Assembly (NCBI GenBank): GCA_028714315.1
Contig: JAQTMN010000021.1
Location: 1-40,881, forward strand
Length of the DNA: 40,881 nucleotides
Origin: Sulfuricella sp.
GTDB taxonomy: Bacteria > Pseudomonadota > Gammaproteobacteria > Burkholderiales > Sulfuricellaceae
Direction: 5' to 3'
Part shown: positions 1 through 9,532 of the stretch, piece after piece
How positions within the stretch are numbered: position 1 is the first letter of the stretch
Layout of the letters: every line of letters starts with the position of its first letter
Program-made: the position numbers and the translations under genes
The notes under the pieces: model-generated
Databases searched by the model: none
What the model was told of the DNA's origin: nothing
What the model saw: only the letters and a program-made list of their open reading frames with translations

Positions 1-38
1 ACGATGACGAAATCGCGGATGTTGAGCGACAAGAGCAT
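1..38 (-). CDS. recN: DNA repair protein RecN, N-terminal fragment
   Basis: Only the first 12 or so codons are inside the window; they read MLLSLNIRDFVIV, the typical opening of RecN, an SMC-like ATPase of double-strand break repair. The ATG (38-36) overlaps the nadK stop codon by one base (TAATG), so the two genes are probably translationally coupled. nadK-recN adjacency is common in proteobacteria. The Walker A motif and everything downstream lie beyond the left edge. Confidence 0.75.
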   Translation of the reverse strand, partial: MLLSLNIRDFVI

Positions 39-910
39 TAGAGTTTCTCCCCCCAATGCAGTTTCTGCCGCAGCATGTCGTAATAGCTGTGGCCGAAGGG
101 GTGGAGCAGGCGCACCATCTGCTTGGAACGGCGCACGATCACCCAGTCGTTCTCCTGCAAGTCGAAATGGCGCTGGCCGTCGAAGTGAACGCGCGCATCG
201 TCGGCGTGGAGCAGCAGGATTTCGATGGTGCTTTCGCTGTTCACCGCGATCGGCCGGTTGCTCAGGGTGTGCGGACAGATCGGTACCAGCACCACCGCTT
301 CCAGCGTGGGGTGCAGGATCGGGCCGCCGGAGGACAGCGCGTAGGCGGTGGAGCCGGTCGGGGTGGAGATGATCAGGCCGTCGGAGCGCTGGCTGTAGAC
401 GAACTGGCCATCGACGAACGCTTCCAGCTCGATCAGGCGCGCCGTGGCGCCCTTGCTCACCACCGCGTCGTTGAAGGCGGTGGCCTCGAAGACGTTTTCC
501 CCCTGGCGGCGGATGGTGACCGTGAGCAGGAAACGCGATTCGCTCAGGTAATCGCCGGCGAGAATCTCGGTCATGGTGTCCAGCATGGTGCCCACCGAGA
601 TGTCGGTGAGGAAGCCAAGCCGGCCCTGGTTGATGCCGACCAGCGGCACGCCGTAGGTGTAGAGGGAGCGGGCGATGTTGAGCATGGTGCCGTCGCCGCC
701 CAGCACCACCGCCAGGTCGGCCTGCTCGCCGATTTCTTCCAGGCTCGCCGTGGGATAGCCGGACATGCCGGTGCACTCCGCCGTCTGGCGCTCGACCAGG
801 ACGGGGTGGTCCCGCTCCGCGAGGAATTTCGCCAGGCTCAGCAGCGAATCGCCGATCTCCGGGCTGTTGTAGCGGCCGATCAGCGCGACGGTCTTGAAAA
901 TCTGTGTCAT
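38..910 (-). CDS. nadK: NAD kinase
   Basis: ATP-dependent NAD+ kinase making NADP+ in the cytoplasm; about 290 aa, the usual length. The N-terminal domain carries the diagnostic GGDGT motif (residues 71-75). The second domain has the TAFNDAVV and SDGLIISTPTGSTAY segments that bind NAD and phosphate. I chose the ATG at 910 (MTQIFKTVALIG), because an upstream in-frame ATG at 946 would add 12 residues unlike the family. No strong Shine-Dalgarno is visible at 910. The gene is divergent from hrcA, with about 125 bp between the starts, and its stop overlaps the recN start. Confidence 0.95.
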   Translation of the reverse strand: MTQIFKTVALIGRYNSPEIGDSLLSLAKFLAERDHPVLVERQTAECTGMSGYPTASLEEIGEQADLAVVLGGDGTMLNIARSLYTYGVPLVGINQGRLGFLTDISVGTMLDTMTEILAGDYLSESRFLLTVTIRRQGENVFEATAFNDAVVSKGATARLIELEAFVDGQFVYSQRSDGLIISTPTGSTAYALSSGGPILHPTLEAVVLVPICPHTLSNRPIAVNSESTIEILLLHADDARVHFDGQRHFDLQENDWVIVRRSKQMVRLLHPFGHSYYDMLRQKLHWGEKL

Positions 911-1036
911 GGCGCAAATTAGAACATTAATGGACGCGGATGGCAAAACGCCCCGCTTCTACGTGCCAAACTTTTGATGGTAACATGACTCAAAAGCTCT
1001 CAAGCCCGCATGGCGCATAAGGTGCAACCTGGATTC

Positions 1037-2056
1037 ATGATAGACAAACGCGCGCAAATCCTGCTCAAAACCCTGGTGGAACGCTACATCAGCGAGGGCC
1101 AGCCGATCGGCTCGCGCACGCTGTCGAAGTATTCCGGCCTGGACCTTTCGCCCGCCACCATCCGCAACGTCATGTCCGACCTGGAAGAGGCCGGGCTGAT
1201 CGCCAGTCCGCACACCTCCGCCGGCCGCATTCCCACGCCGCGCGGCTATCGCTTCTTCGTCGATAGCCTGTTGACCGTGCAGCCGCTCGACGCGGTCGAG
1301 ATGCACCAGCTGGAAAACCAGCTTCACGCCAACGACCCGCACAAGCTGATCACCTCGGCCTCGAAGCTGCTGGCCGATCTGACCCAGTTCGCCGGGATCG
1401 TGATGACGCCCAAGCGGCGCAGCGTCGCCTTTCGCCACATCGAATTCGTCAACCTGTCCGACAAGCGCATCCTCCTGATCCTGGTCACCGCCGACGACAG
1501 CGTGCAGAACCGCATCATCCTGACCGAGAAGTCGTACTCTACGTCGGAGCTGACCCAGGCGGCCAGCTTTATCAACCAGCATTACGCCGGCTGTACGCTG
1601 GAAGAAGTGCGCGGCAAGATGCAGGCCGAGCTGAAACAGCTGCACCGCGACATGACCGCGCTCATGGCCGTGGCGCTGGAAGCGGGCAGCGACGCGCTCG
1701 GCGAGGGTGCCGACAGCTACGTGCTGTCCGGTGAGCGCAAGTTGCTGCATGTGCAGGACTTGTCCTCCAACATGGCCTCTCTGCGCAAGCTGTTCGACGC
1801 GTTCGACCAGAAAACCACGCTGATTCAGCTGCTCGACGTCACCCAGCAGGCGCAGGGTGTGCAGATTTTCATCGGCGGCGAATCCGGCCGGATGCCACTG
1901 GACGAGTGCAGCATGGTCACCGCGCCCTACGAAGTGGATGGCCAAGTGGTCGGCACCGTCGGCGTGATCGGCCCGACCCGGATGGCCTACGAGCGCATCA
2001 TTCCGATCGTGGACGTCACCGCCAAGCTGCTGTCCAGCGCGCTGTCCTATCATTGA
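1037..2056 (+). CDS. hrcA: heat-inducible transcription repressor HrcA
   Basis: HrcA represses heat-shock operons by binding the CIRCE inverted repeat, with GroEL as co-factor. The product is about 339 aa, the family length. It has an N-terminal winged helix ([19 protein letters not shown], then [18 protein letters not shown]) and a C-terminal GAF-like domain ending in the conserved [10 protein letters not shown] chose the ATG at 1037 ([13 protein letters not shown]) by family alignment; the ATG at 1010 would add nine residues. Neither start has an ideal ribosome-binding site, though AAGGTG lies 13 nt upstream of 1037. I found no CIRCE sequence before hrcA, grpE, dnaK or dnaJ, so its targets, typically groESL, are probably elsewhere. 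Confidence 0.93.
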   Translation: MIDKRAQILLKTLVERYISEGQPIGSRTLSKYSGLDLSPATIRNVMSDLEEAGLIASPHTSAGRIPTPRGYRFFVDSLLTVQPLDAVEMHQLENQLHANDPHKLITSASKLLADLTQFAGIVMTPKRRSVAFRHIEFVNLSDKRILLILVTADDSVQNRIILTEKSYSTSELTQAASFINQHYAGCTLEEVRGKMQAELKQLHRDMTALMAVALEAGSDALGEGADSYVLSGERKLLHVQDLSSNMASLRKLFDAFDQKTTLIQLLDVTQQAQGVQIFIGGESGRMPLDECSMVTAPYEVDGQVVGTVGVIGPTRMAYERIIPIVDVTAKLLSSALSYH

Positions 2057-2064
2057 AAACAGCC

Positions 2065-2133
2065 CTGAGTGCTGAGTCCTGAGTTCCAAGTGAGCGACCA
2101 CTCAGCACTAAGGACTCAGCACTTAGGACTCAA
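2065..2133. repeat. period-7 inverted repeat element, TGAGTNN type (hrcA-hemH)
   Basis: The left arm (2065-2094) is a run of heptads TGAGTGC, TGAGTCC, TGAGTTC. A five-base loop separates it from the right arm (2100-2133), whose heptads ACTCAGC, ACTAAGG, ACTCAGC, ACTTAGG, ACTCAAC are roughly the reverse complement. It starts 9 bases after the hrcA stop and ends at the hemH ATG. In RNA it would form a long imperfect hairpin. The last AGGAC may act as the hemH ribosome-binding site. Confidence 0.85.
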
Positions 2134-2134
2134 C

Positions 2135-3292
2135 ATGTACCTCCCCGAACCGCCTCACCGGCACGGCACGCCTGGCCGCATCGGCATACTCTTGATCAAC
2201 CTCGGCACGCCCGACGCGCCGACGACGGCGGCGGTCAAGCCCTATCTCAAGGAATTCCTCGGCGACCCGCGCGTGGTGGAAATGCCGCGCGCCCTGTGGT
2301 GGCCGATCCTGCATGGTTTCATCCTCACCTCCCGCCCCGGAAAATCGGCGGAAAAATACGGCCTGATCTGGACGGCGGAAGGCTCGCCGCTGCTGGTGCA
2401 TACCCAGCGCCAAGCCAAGCTGCTGAAGGGGTATCTGGGAGAGTTTTTACGGTCGAAATCGGAACCGTCGGCCCTCTCCCCAACCCTCTCCCGTGAACGG
2501 GAGAGGGGGCAATCGACCGTCCCGGATGGGACGGGCTCTGTTATGCTGGAATTCGCCATGCGCTATGGCAATCCCTCCATCGCGGCGGGGCTGGACAAGC
2601 TCAAGAAGGAGAATTGCGACCGCATCCTGATCGTCCCGCTTTACCCGCAGTACGCCGCAAGCAGCACCGCCTCGGCGTTCGACGGGGTCTGCGCGGCGCT
2701 GAAGAACATGCGCAACATTCCGGAAATCCGCACTGTCCGGAGCTTTCACGACCATCCCGCCTACATCGCGGCGCTGGCCGCCAGCGTGCGCGACGATTGG
2801 CGCCAAAACGGCCGGCCCGACGTGCTGTTGATGAGCTTTCACGGCGTGCCGCGCAAAAGCCTGGAGCAGGGCGATCCCTACCATTGCGAGTGCCAGAAGA
2901 CCGGCCGGTTGCTGGCCGAAGCCCTGCAACTCGAACCGACGCAATACCGCATTTCTTTCCAGTCGCGCTTCGGCCGCGCCGAGTGGCTCAAGCCCTACAC
3001 CGCCGCGACCCTGCAGGAACTCGGCAGGCAGGGCGTCAAACGGGTGGACGCGATCTGTCCCGGCTTCGTCGGCGATTGCCTGGAGACGCTTGAGGAAATC
3101 GCCATGGAAGGTAAAGCCACCTTTCTCGGCGCCGGCGGCGGCACCTATCGCTACATCCCTTGCCTCAACGAACGTCCGGACTGGATCGAGGCGCTGTGCG
3201 CCATCGTCGCCGAACACCTGCACGGCTGGAATGGCGCGGTGGCGGAAGCCTCGTCCCGCGAGCGCGCGCTGGCGATGGGCGCGAAAGACTAG
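2135..3292 (+). CDS. hemH: ferrochelatase with an in-frame repeat insertion
   Basis: Inserts Fe2+ into protoporphyrin IX, the last step of haem synthesis. Family signatures are [10 protein letters not shown] near the N-terminus, [19 protein letters not shown], the active-site histidine in MSFHGVP, and [14 protein letters not shown] near the C-terminus. At 385 aa it is longer than typical bacterial ferrochelatases (about 320-370). The surplus includes residues 113-126 ([14 protein letters not shown]), encoded by a palindromic repeat at 2471-2510 whose relatives are intergenic at 18832 and 27218. The insertion sits between the helix ending in KGYLGEFL and the strand leading to FAMRYGNPS, so both core domains remain intact. 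The ATG at 2135 directly follows the period-7 repeat, with AGGAC seven bases upstream. hrcA-hemH-grpE order is common in betaproteobacteria. Confidence 0.95.
   Translation: MYLPEPPHRHGTPGRIGILLINLGTPDAPTTAAVKPYLKEFLGDPRVVEMPRALWWPILHGFILTSRPGKSAEKYGLIWTAEGSPLLVHTQRQAKLLKGYLGEFLRSKSEPSALSPTLSRERERGQSTVPDGTGSVMLEFAMRYGNPSIAAGLDKLKKENCDRILIVPLYPQYAASSTASAFDGVCAALKNMRNIPEIRTVRSFHDHPAYIAALAASVRDDWRQNGRPDVLLMSFHGVPRKSLEQGDPYHCECQKTGRLLAEALQLEPTQYRISFQSRFGRAEWLKPYTAATLQELGRQGVKRVDAICPGFVGDCLETLEEIAMEGKATFLGAGGGTYRYIPCLNERPDWIEALCAIVAEHLHGWNGAVAEASSRERALAMGAKD
2471..2510 (-). repeat. CCCTCTCCC/GGGAGAGGG palindromic repeat inside hemH
   Basis: Inverted 9-base arms ACCCTCTCC C and GGGAGAGGG surround a short loop, preceded by a second CCCTCTCCCC run. 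Read on the minus strand it matches the intergenic copies at 18832-18870 and 27218-27256 almost throughout. Its open frame through hemH encodes 14 residues, a REP-like element accepted into a coding sequence. Confidence 0.85.
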
Positions 3293-3334
3293 ATATCCCT
3301 GGCCGCCCGCGCAAAATATCTCGCGCTGCCGCCT

Positions 3335-3363
3335 CTTGAAATAAATCGACCAAACCCCACATA
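3335..3363 (+). promoter_or_regulatory. sigma32 (heat-shock) promoter of grpE-dnaK-dnaJ
   Basis: A -35 element CTTGAAA (3335-3341) is followed after 13 bases by CCCCACATA (3355-3363). This is a close match to the RpoH consensus CTTGAAA-N(13-14)-CCCCATNT. It lies 28 bases before the grpE start. Together with the missing CIRCE element, it suggests the chaperone operon is induced by RpoH. Confidence 0.8.
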
Positions 3364-3390
3364 CGGTTGCATTGTCATCAGGAGGACGTC

Positions 3391-3948
3391 ATGCAAACCG
3401 AAGATCAAAAAAACCAGGTCGAACAGGAAGAATTCCTTGAAAAGCTGGAAGAACGTTCGGCCGAAGGCGAAGCCGGCGAATCCATGCCGAGCCTGGAAGA
3501 ATTGCTGAAGCAGGCCGAGCTTGCCGCGCAGGAACACCACGACGCCTGGCTGCGCGCCAAGGCCGACGCGGAAAACATCCGCAAGCGCACCCAACTGGAA
3601 ATCGCCAACGCCCACAAATTCGCCGTTGAAGGCTTCTCGTCCGAATTGCTGGCGGTCAAGGACAGCCTGGAAGCCGCGCTCAAGGTGGAAACCAGCGACC
3701 TGGCCAGCATGAAAAGCGGCGTCGAGCTGACCCTCAAGCAACTGATTGCCGCGTTCGAAAAATTCAATCTCAGCGAAATCTCGCCGGTAGGCGAAAAATT
3801 CGATCCCCACAAGCACCAGGCGATGAGCATGGTCGAGGCCGATGCCGCGCCCAACACGGTGGTCAACGTCCTGCAAAAAGGCTACCTGCTGCACGACCGC
3901 GTGCTGCGCCCGGCGCTGGTGATCGTGGCCAAGGCCAAGGAGTCTTGA
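3391..3948 (+). CDS. grpE: nucleotide exchange factor GrpE
   Basis: GrpE releases ADP from DnaK during the chaperone cycle; 185 aa, normal for the family. It has an acidic N-terminal tail, a long coiled-coil helix (about residues 20-110, with [18 protein letters not shown]) and the C-terminal beta domain with the signature [13 protein letters not shown] and [25 protein letters not shown]. The ATG at 3391 is fixed by a perfect AGGAGG at 3380-3385. A TTG at 3367 is also in frame but lies upstream of that site. The gene is preceded by the sigma32 promoter and followed about 100 bp later by dnaK. Confidence 0.96.
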   Translation: MQTEDQKNQVEQEEFLEKLEERSAEGEAGESMPSLEELLKQAELAAQEHHDAWLRAKADAENIRKRTQLEIANAHKFAVEGFSSELLAVKDSLEAALKVETSDLASMKSGVELTLKQLIAAFEKFNLSEISPVGEKFDPHKHQAMSMVEADAAPNTVVNVLQKGYLLHDRVLRPALVIVAKAKES

Positions 3949-3972
3949 AAAAAAGCGGGCCAACACAATATT
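3944..3972 (+). promoter_or_regulatory. possible weak second sigma32-like promoter before dnaK
   Basis: CTTGAAA at 3944-3950 overlaps the grpE stop codon and matches the RpoH -35 exactly. The region 13-14 bases downstream (CACAATATT) matches the CCCCATNT -10 only poorly. It could give dnaK extra transcripts, but may be chance. Confidence 0.25.
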
Positions 3973-4049
3973 GGGAATAGGGATTTATCGCCGCCGAAAA
4001 AATGAAGTTGCCGGCGGCTATCGGAAATTCGATTTTTAAAGGAAAAAAC

Positions 4050-5969
<1,920 letters not shown>

Positions 5970-5970
5970 G

Positions 5971-6081
5971 CTAGTAGCGTGTAGCTGGTAGCGGGCAGCT
6001 TTATGCAGGCGGCAATGCCGCCTGCGTTTGCTGTCATCCCCGGCCGCACGCTACAAGCAACAAGCTACAGGCTACCAGCTA
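5971..6081. repeat. period-7 inverted repeat element, GTAGCNN type (dnaK-dnaJ)
   Basis: The left arm (5971-6001) contains GTAGCGT, GTAGCTG, GTAGCGG, GCAGCTT. The right arm (about 6048-6081) contains GCTACAA, GCAACAA, GCTACAG, GCTACCA, GCTA. Between them sits a perfect 9-bp hairpin GCAGGCGGC/GCCGCCTGC (6005-6025). The element fills the whole dnaK-dnaJ spacer, from two bases after the dnaK stop to the base before the dnaJ ATG. Confidence 0.87.
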
Positions 6082-7206
6082 ATGAAACGTGACTACTACG
6101 AAGTCCTCGGCGTCAACAAGGACGCCAGCGACGACGAGATCAAGAAAGCCTATCGCAAGCTCGCGATGAAGTTCCATCCGGACCGCAACCCGGATAATCC
6201 CAAGGCGGAAGAGCATTTCAAGGAAGCCAAGGAGGCCTACGAAATTCTGTCCGACGCGCAAAAGCGCTCGGCTTACGACCAGTACGGCCACGCCGGGATC
6301 GATCAGCAGGCGGGCATGGGAGGCGCAGGCGGATTCAGCGGCGGGTTCGCCGATGCCTTCGGCGACATCTTCGGCGACATCTTCGGCGGCGCCGGCGGGC
6401 GCGGTGGACGCTCCAATGTCTACCGTGGCGCCGATCTGCGCTACAACCTGGAAATCTCGCTGGAAGAAGCCGCGCGCGGCACGGAAACCAAGATTCGCAT
6501 CCCCACCATGGCGGAGTGCGAAACCTGCCACGGCTCCGGCGCCAAGGCCGGCACCAAGCCGGAAACCTGTCCGACTTGCGCCGGCCACGGCCAAGTGCGG
6601 ATGCAGCAGGGGTTCTTCTCGATCCAGCAGGCTTGCCCCAAATGCCACGGCAGCGGCAAGATCATCGCCAGCCCCTGTCCGACCTGCCAGGGCAGCGGCC
6701 GGGTCAAGCAATACAAGACCCTGGCGGTCAAGATTCCCTCAGGCGTCGACGAAGGCGACCGTATACGCCTGTCTGGCGAAGGCGAGGCGGGCGTCAACGG
6801 CGGGCCGCCGGGCGACCTCTACGTGGTGATCCAGATCAAGCCGCACACCGTGTTCCAGCGCGACCACAACGACCTGCACTGCGAAATGCCGATCAGCTTC
6901 ACCACCGCGGCGCTGGGCGGCGAAATCGAGATCCCCACGCTCGACGGCCACGCCAAGATCAAGATTCCGGCAGAAACCCAGTCGGGCAAAGTGTTCCGCC
7001 TGCGCGGCAAGGGCATCAAGGGCGTGCGCAGCAGCACGCACGGCGACCTGCTCTGCCACATGGTGGTGGAAACCCCTGTCAGCCTGACCGAGCGCCAGAA
7101 GGAACTGTTGCGCGAGCTGGAAACCCTCAGCGGGGAGGACAGCGCGCGCCACAACCCGCGCGCCAAGTCGTGGATGAACAAGGTGAAGGAGTTTTTCGGG
7201 CAATAA
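6082..7206 (+). CDS. dnaJ: co-chaperone DnaJ (Hsp40)
   Basis: Stimulates DnaK ATP hydrolysis and delivers substrates. The 374-aa type I DnaJ has a J domain (residues 1-70) with the HPD motif in [11 protein letters not shown] and a Gly/Phe-rich linker ([19 protein letters not shown]). Four CxxCxGxG zinc repeats follow ([32 protein letters not shown]), then the C-terminal substrate domains. The ATG at 6082 opens the conserved [11 protein letters not shown]. It is directly preceded by the last heptad of the repeat element, with no recognisable Shine-Dalgarno, which is odd for a highly needed chaperone. Confidence 0.97.
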   Translation: MKRDYYEVLGVNKDASDDEIKKAYRKLAMKFHPDRNPDNPKAEEHFKEAKEAYEILSDAQKRSAYDQYGHAGIDQQAGMGGAGGFSGGFADAFGDIFGDIFGGAGGRGGRSNVYRGADLRYNLEISLEEAARGTETKIRIPTMAECETCHGSGAKAGTKPETCPTCAGHGQVRMQQGFFSIQQACPKCHGSGKIIASPCPTCQGSGRVKQYKTLAVKIPSGVDEGDRIRLSGEGEAGVNGGPPGDLYVVIQIKPHTVFQRDHNDLHCEMPISFTTAALGGEIEIPTLDGHAKIKIPAETQSGKVFRLRGKGIKGVRSSTHGDLLCHMVVETPVSLTERQKELLRELETLSGEDSARHNPRAKSWMNKVKEFFGQ

Positions 7207-7210
7207 AGAA

Positions 7211-7321
7211 GTTTTCAGTAATCAGTAATCAGTTGTCAGTTTTCAGTTTTCAGTCAAACCCGCAGTGTTGGCTTCAACTGACAACTGACAACTGACAACT
7301 GATTACTGATCACTGACAACT
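7211..7321. repeat. period-7 inverted repeat element, TCAGTNN type (dnaJ / GGDEF-EAL gene)
   Basis: The left arm (about 7211-7255) holds six heptads: TCAGTAA twice, TCAGTTG, TCAGTTT twice, then TCAGTC. After a 20-base spacer the right arm (7276-7321) repeats the complement (ACTGACA three times, ACTGATT, ACTGATC, ACTGACA). It lies between two convergent genes and covers the last codons and stop of the GGDEF-EAL gene. It may act as a bidirectional stem-loop at both 3' ends. Confidence 0.9.
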
Positions 7322-9358
7322 GGTGAATTCCTCCGCCGGCATCGGACGGGCGAAGTGATAGCCCTGCGCCCAGTCAACCCCCATGTCGTACAGCATGCGG
7401 GCGGTTTCCTCGTCCTCGACGCATTCGGCGATGGAAGTGATGTTCAATTTCTGCGCGGTGCCGGCCAGGGTTTCGACCAGCAGGCGGGTGCGCTTGTCCT
7501 GCATGATCCGCCGCACCATCCAGCCTTCGATCTTGAGGTAATCCACCGGCAATTCGGCCAGGTAATGGAATGAAGAATAGCCGCTGCCGAAATCATCCAG
7601 CGCCAGTTTGAAGCCGAAATCCGTCAACGGTTTGAGATGCTTCTTGAGCTGCATGATATCGCCGCCCTGGCGCTCCGTGATTTCGATCACCACCGGCTTG
7701 GCCGCTCCCGCCATGTTTTCGCATATTTCGCAATATTTCTGGGCGCGGGCGAGAAATTCATCGACCTGTTCCCCGTTGGCCAGAAATTGCGGCGACAGGT
7801 TGATGAAATGCTTGCGCCCGACGATGCTGCTCTTGCGCAGCGCTGCATGCGAGCAGCGCTCGATGGCGCTGCCTGAAATTTCGCGGTCGATCCAGGCGAC
7901 CAGATGCAGTGCCTCGGCGGCTTCGATGAATTTTTTTGCCTCCACCAGCGTCTCGTCCTTGGCTCGAATGCGGGCCAGCGCTTCGTCTGCGACGATGTCG
8001 CGGTTCTTCAGGTCGACGATGGGCTGGTAAGCCGGGACGATCCGCCCTTCGTGCAGCGCGCGCTGCACCTGCGAGCCTTCCCAGATCACGCTCTCCATGC
8101 GGGTGTCGGAGCAGCCGTAGCACAGCACTTTGTCGCGCCCGGTCTGCTTGGCTTCATAGAGCAGGCTGTCGGACTGGGCCAGCATCGTATCGACACTATC
8201 GAACTCGGGCTGATACCGCGATACGCCGATACTCACGGTCAGCGGCAGCCCGCCCTGAGCGGTTTCCAGTACGCTGGACTTGACCAGCTTGCGCAGGCGT
8301 TCGGCGGCGATCAGCGCGCCGAAATTATCCACGTCGTGAAAACAGATCAGGAACTCCTCGCCGCCCCAGCGGCCGATCCAGTCGCCGCTGCGCAGGGCGT
8401 TCTCCATGGTCGCGGCGACATGCCGCAGCGCCAGATCGCCGACTTGGTGGCCGTACTGGTCGTTGACCAGCTTGAAGCGGTCGATATCCGCAATGGCAAT
8501 GGCGAAAGTTCCCTTTCCGCGCCGGGCGCGGCCCCATTCCCGCTCCAGGAGTTCCTCCGAGGCGCGGCGGTTGGACAGGCCGGTGAGGTGGTCTTCCTGC
8601 GCCAGACGGCACATTTCCGCCTCGTCTTGCTTACGCCGGGTGATGTCCTGCGCGGTGGCGATGAAATGGCTGATCCGGTCATGCTCGTCCCGCACCGGCA
8701 CAATGGAAAAATCCGCCCAGAAAGGAATGCCATCCCGCGTCCGGCTCAACAGCTCGGTTTGCACCGGGCGCCCTTTGCCGATGTCCCGGCGCAGGTTGGC
8801 GAGCATTTTCTCGTCACCGCTCAGCACCGGAATGTCGAACAACAGTTTGCCCACAACGTCATTCACGTCGTAGCCGGTAATCTTGGCGAATGCCGGATTG
8901 GCGTAGAAGATTTCCTGGAAAGAGTTGGCGATCAGCACCGCCTGGCTGGACACCTCGATGACGGAAGCCAGGAAGCGGCGTTGCTGGGATTCCTCGCGGT
9001 TTTGCGACATGAGCAGGGCGAAACCGCGCAGCACCTCGCCTTCGCGCGTTTCATCCACGCAGGCGATCACTTCCATCGCCGCCCGGCAGCCGTCGCGGCG
9101 CTCGACCTCCATCGACACGCGGGCGGTGGCGACGGTATTGCGCGCGGCCACCAGGATGGACTCCAGCGCCACGGAGTCGAGCCAGGTTCGCACATCCGAA
9201 CCGATGGCTTCCTCCCGCCCGCTGAAACCGAAGACGCCCAGAAACCCATCGTCCGCCTTGATCAGCGACCAATCGGAAAGACGCACCACAAACCGGCCCA
9301 TTCGCGCTGCATCGAGAAAGGGATTGCTGCTGCCGCTACCGACGTGACCCATGGCCAT
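7310..9358 (-). CDS. PAS-PAS-GGDEF-EAL cyclic-di-GMP signalling protein
   Basis: A 682-aa cytoplasmic sensor without membrane segments. Two PAS-like regions (about 15-120 and 125-245; the second has IFYANPAFAKITGYD) precede a GGDEF domain (about 255-415). That domain has an intact GGEEF active site and an upstream RSGD inhibitory-site motif. The EAL domain (about 430-680) has DEALAR, FINLSPQF, VIEITERQG, LDDFGSGYSS and QGYHFARP. Some EAL positions are unusual: LKIEGW where LKID is usual, and ECVEDEE where EGVET is usual. Cyclase activity is likely; phosphodiesterase activity is uncertain. The final codons (TSCQ, stop) are formed by the period-7 repeat. It is transcribed toward dnaJ. An AT-rich 174-bp spacer separates it from cysS. 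Confidence 0.9.
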   Translation of the reverse strand: MAMGHVGSGSSNPFLDAARMGRFVVRLSDWSLIKADDGFLGVFGFSGREEAIGSDVRTWLDSVALESILVAARNTVATARVSMEVERRDGCRAAMEVIACVDETREGEVLRGFALLMSQNREESQQRRFLASVIEVSSQAVLIANSFQEIFYANPAFAKITGYDVNDVVGKLLFDIPVLSGDEKMLANLRRDIGKGRPVQTELLSRTRDGIPFWADFSIVPVRDEHDRISHFIATAQDITRRKQDEAEMCRLAQEDHLTGLSNRRASEELLEREWGRARRGKGTFAIAIADIDRFKLVNDQYGHQVGDLALRHVAATMENALRSGDWIGRWGGEEFLICFHDVDNFGALIAAERLRKLVKSSVLETAQGGLPLTVSIGVSRYQPEFDSVDTMLAQSDSLLYEAKQTGRDKVLCYGCSDTRMESVIWEGSQVQRALHEGRIVPAYQPIVDLKNRDIVADEALARIRAKDETLVEAKKFIEAAEALHLVAWIDREISGSAIERCSHAALRKSSIVGRKHFINLSPQFLANGEQVDEFLARAQKYCEICENMAGAAKPVVIEITERQGGDIMQLKKHLKPLTDFGFKLALDDFGSGYSSFHYLAELPVDYLKIEGWMVRRIMQDKRTRLLVETLAGTAQKLNITSIAECVEDEETARMLYDMGVDWAQGYHFARPMPAEEFTSCQ

Positions 9359-9532
9359 CCTCTTTTTATTGTTTCTTATTCTGAAATCACCGCCGCAAAA
9401 GATGCATGCAAAAAATTATCTGTTTTGGTTGCCGCACCTTTATTTGTGGCCATTCGGTTTTTTTGTTAAAAACTAATCGGTTACTTTACATCAGAATCAT
9501 TCGTCGCGGCAACTGGAAGCCCCGACGGGCTC

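Noticed and set aside
56-922. Long plus-strand open frame across nadK
   Set aside because: Antisense shadow of nadK caused by GC-rich codon bias; no family signature or ribosome-binding site.
2065-2133. CIRCE operator in the hrcA-hemH spacer (GAGTGCT and AGCACT motifs)
   Set aside because: The order and spacing differ from TTAGCACTC-N9-GAGTGCTAA. The motifs are explained by the TGAGTNN heptad repeat.
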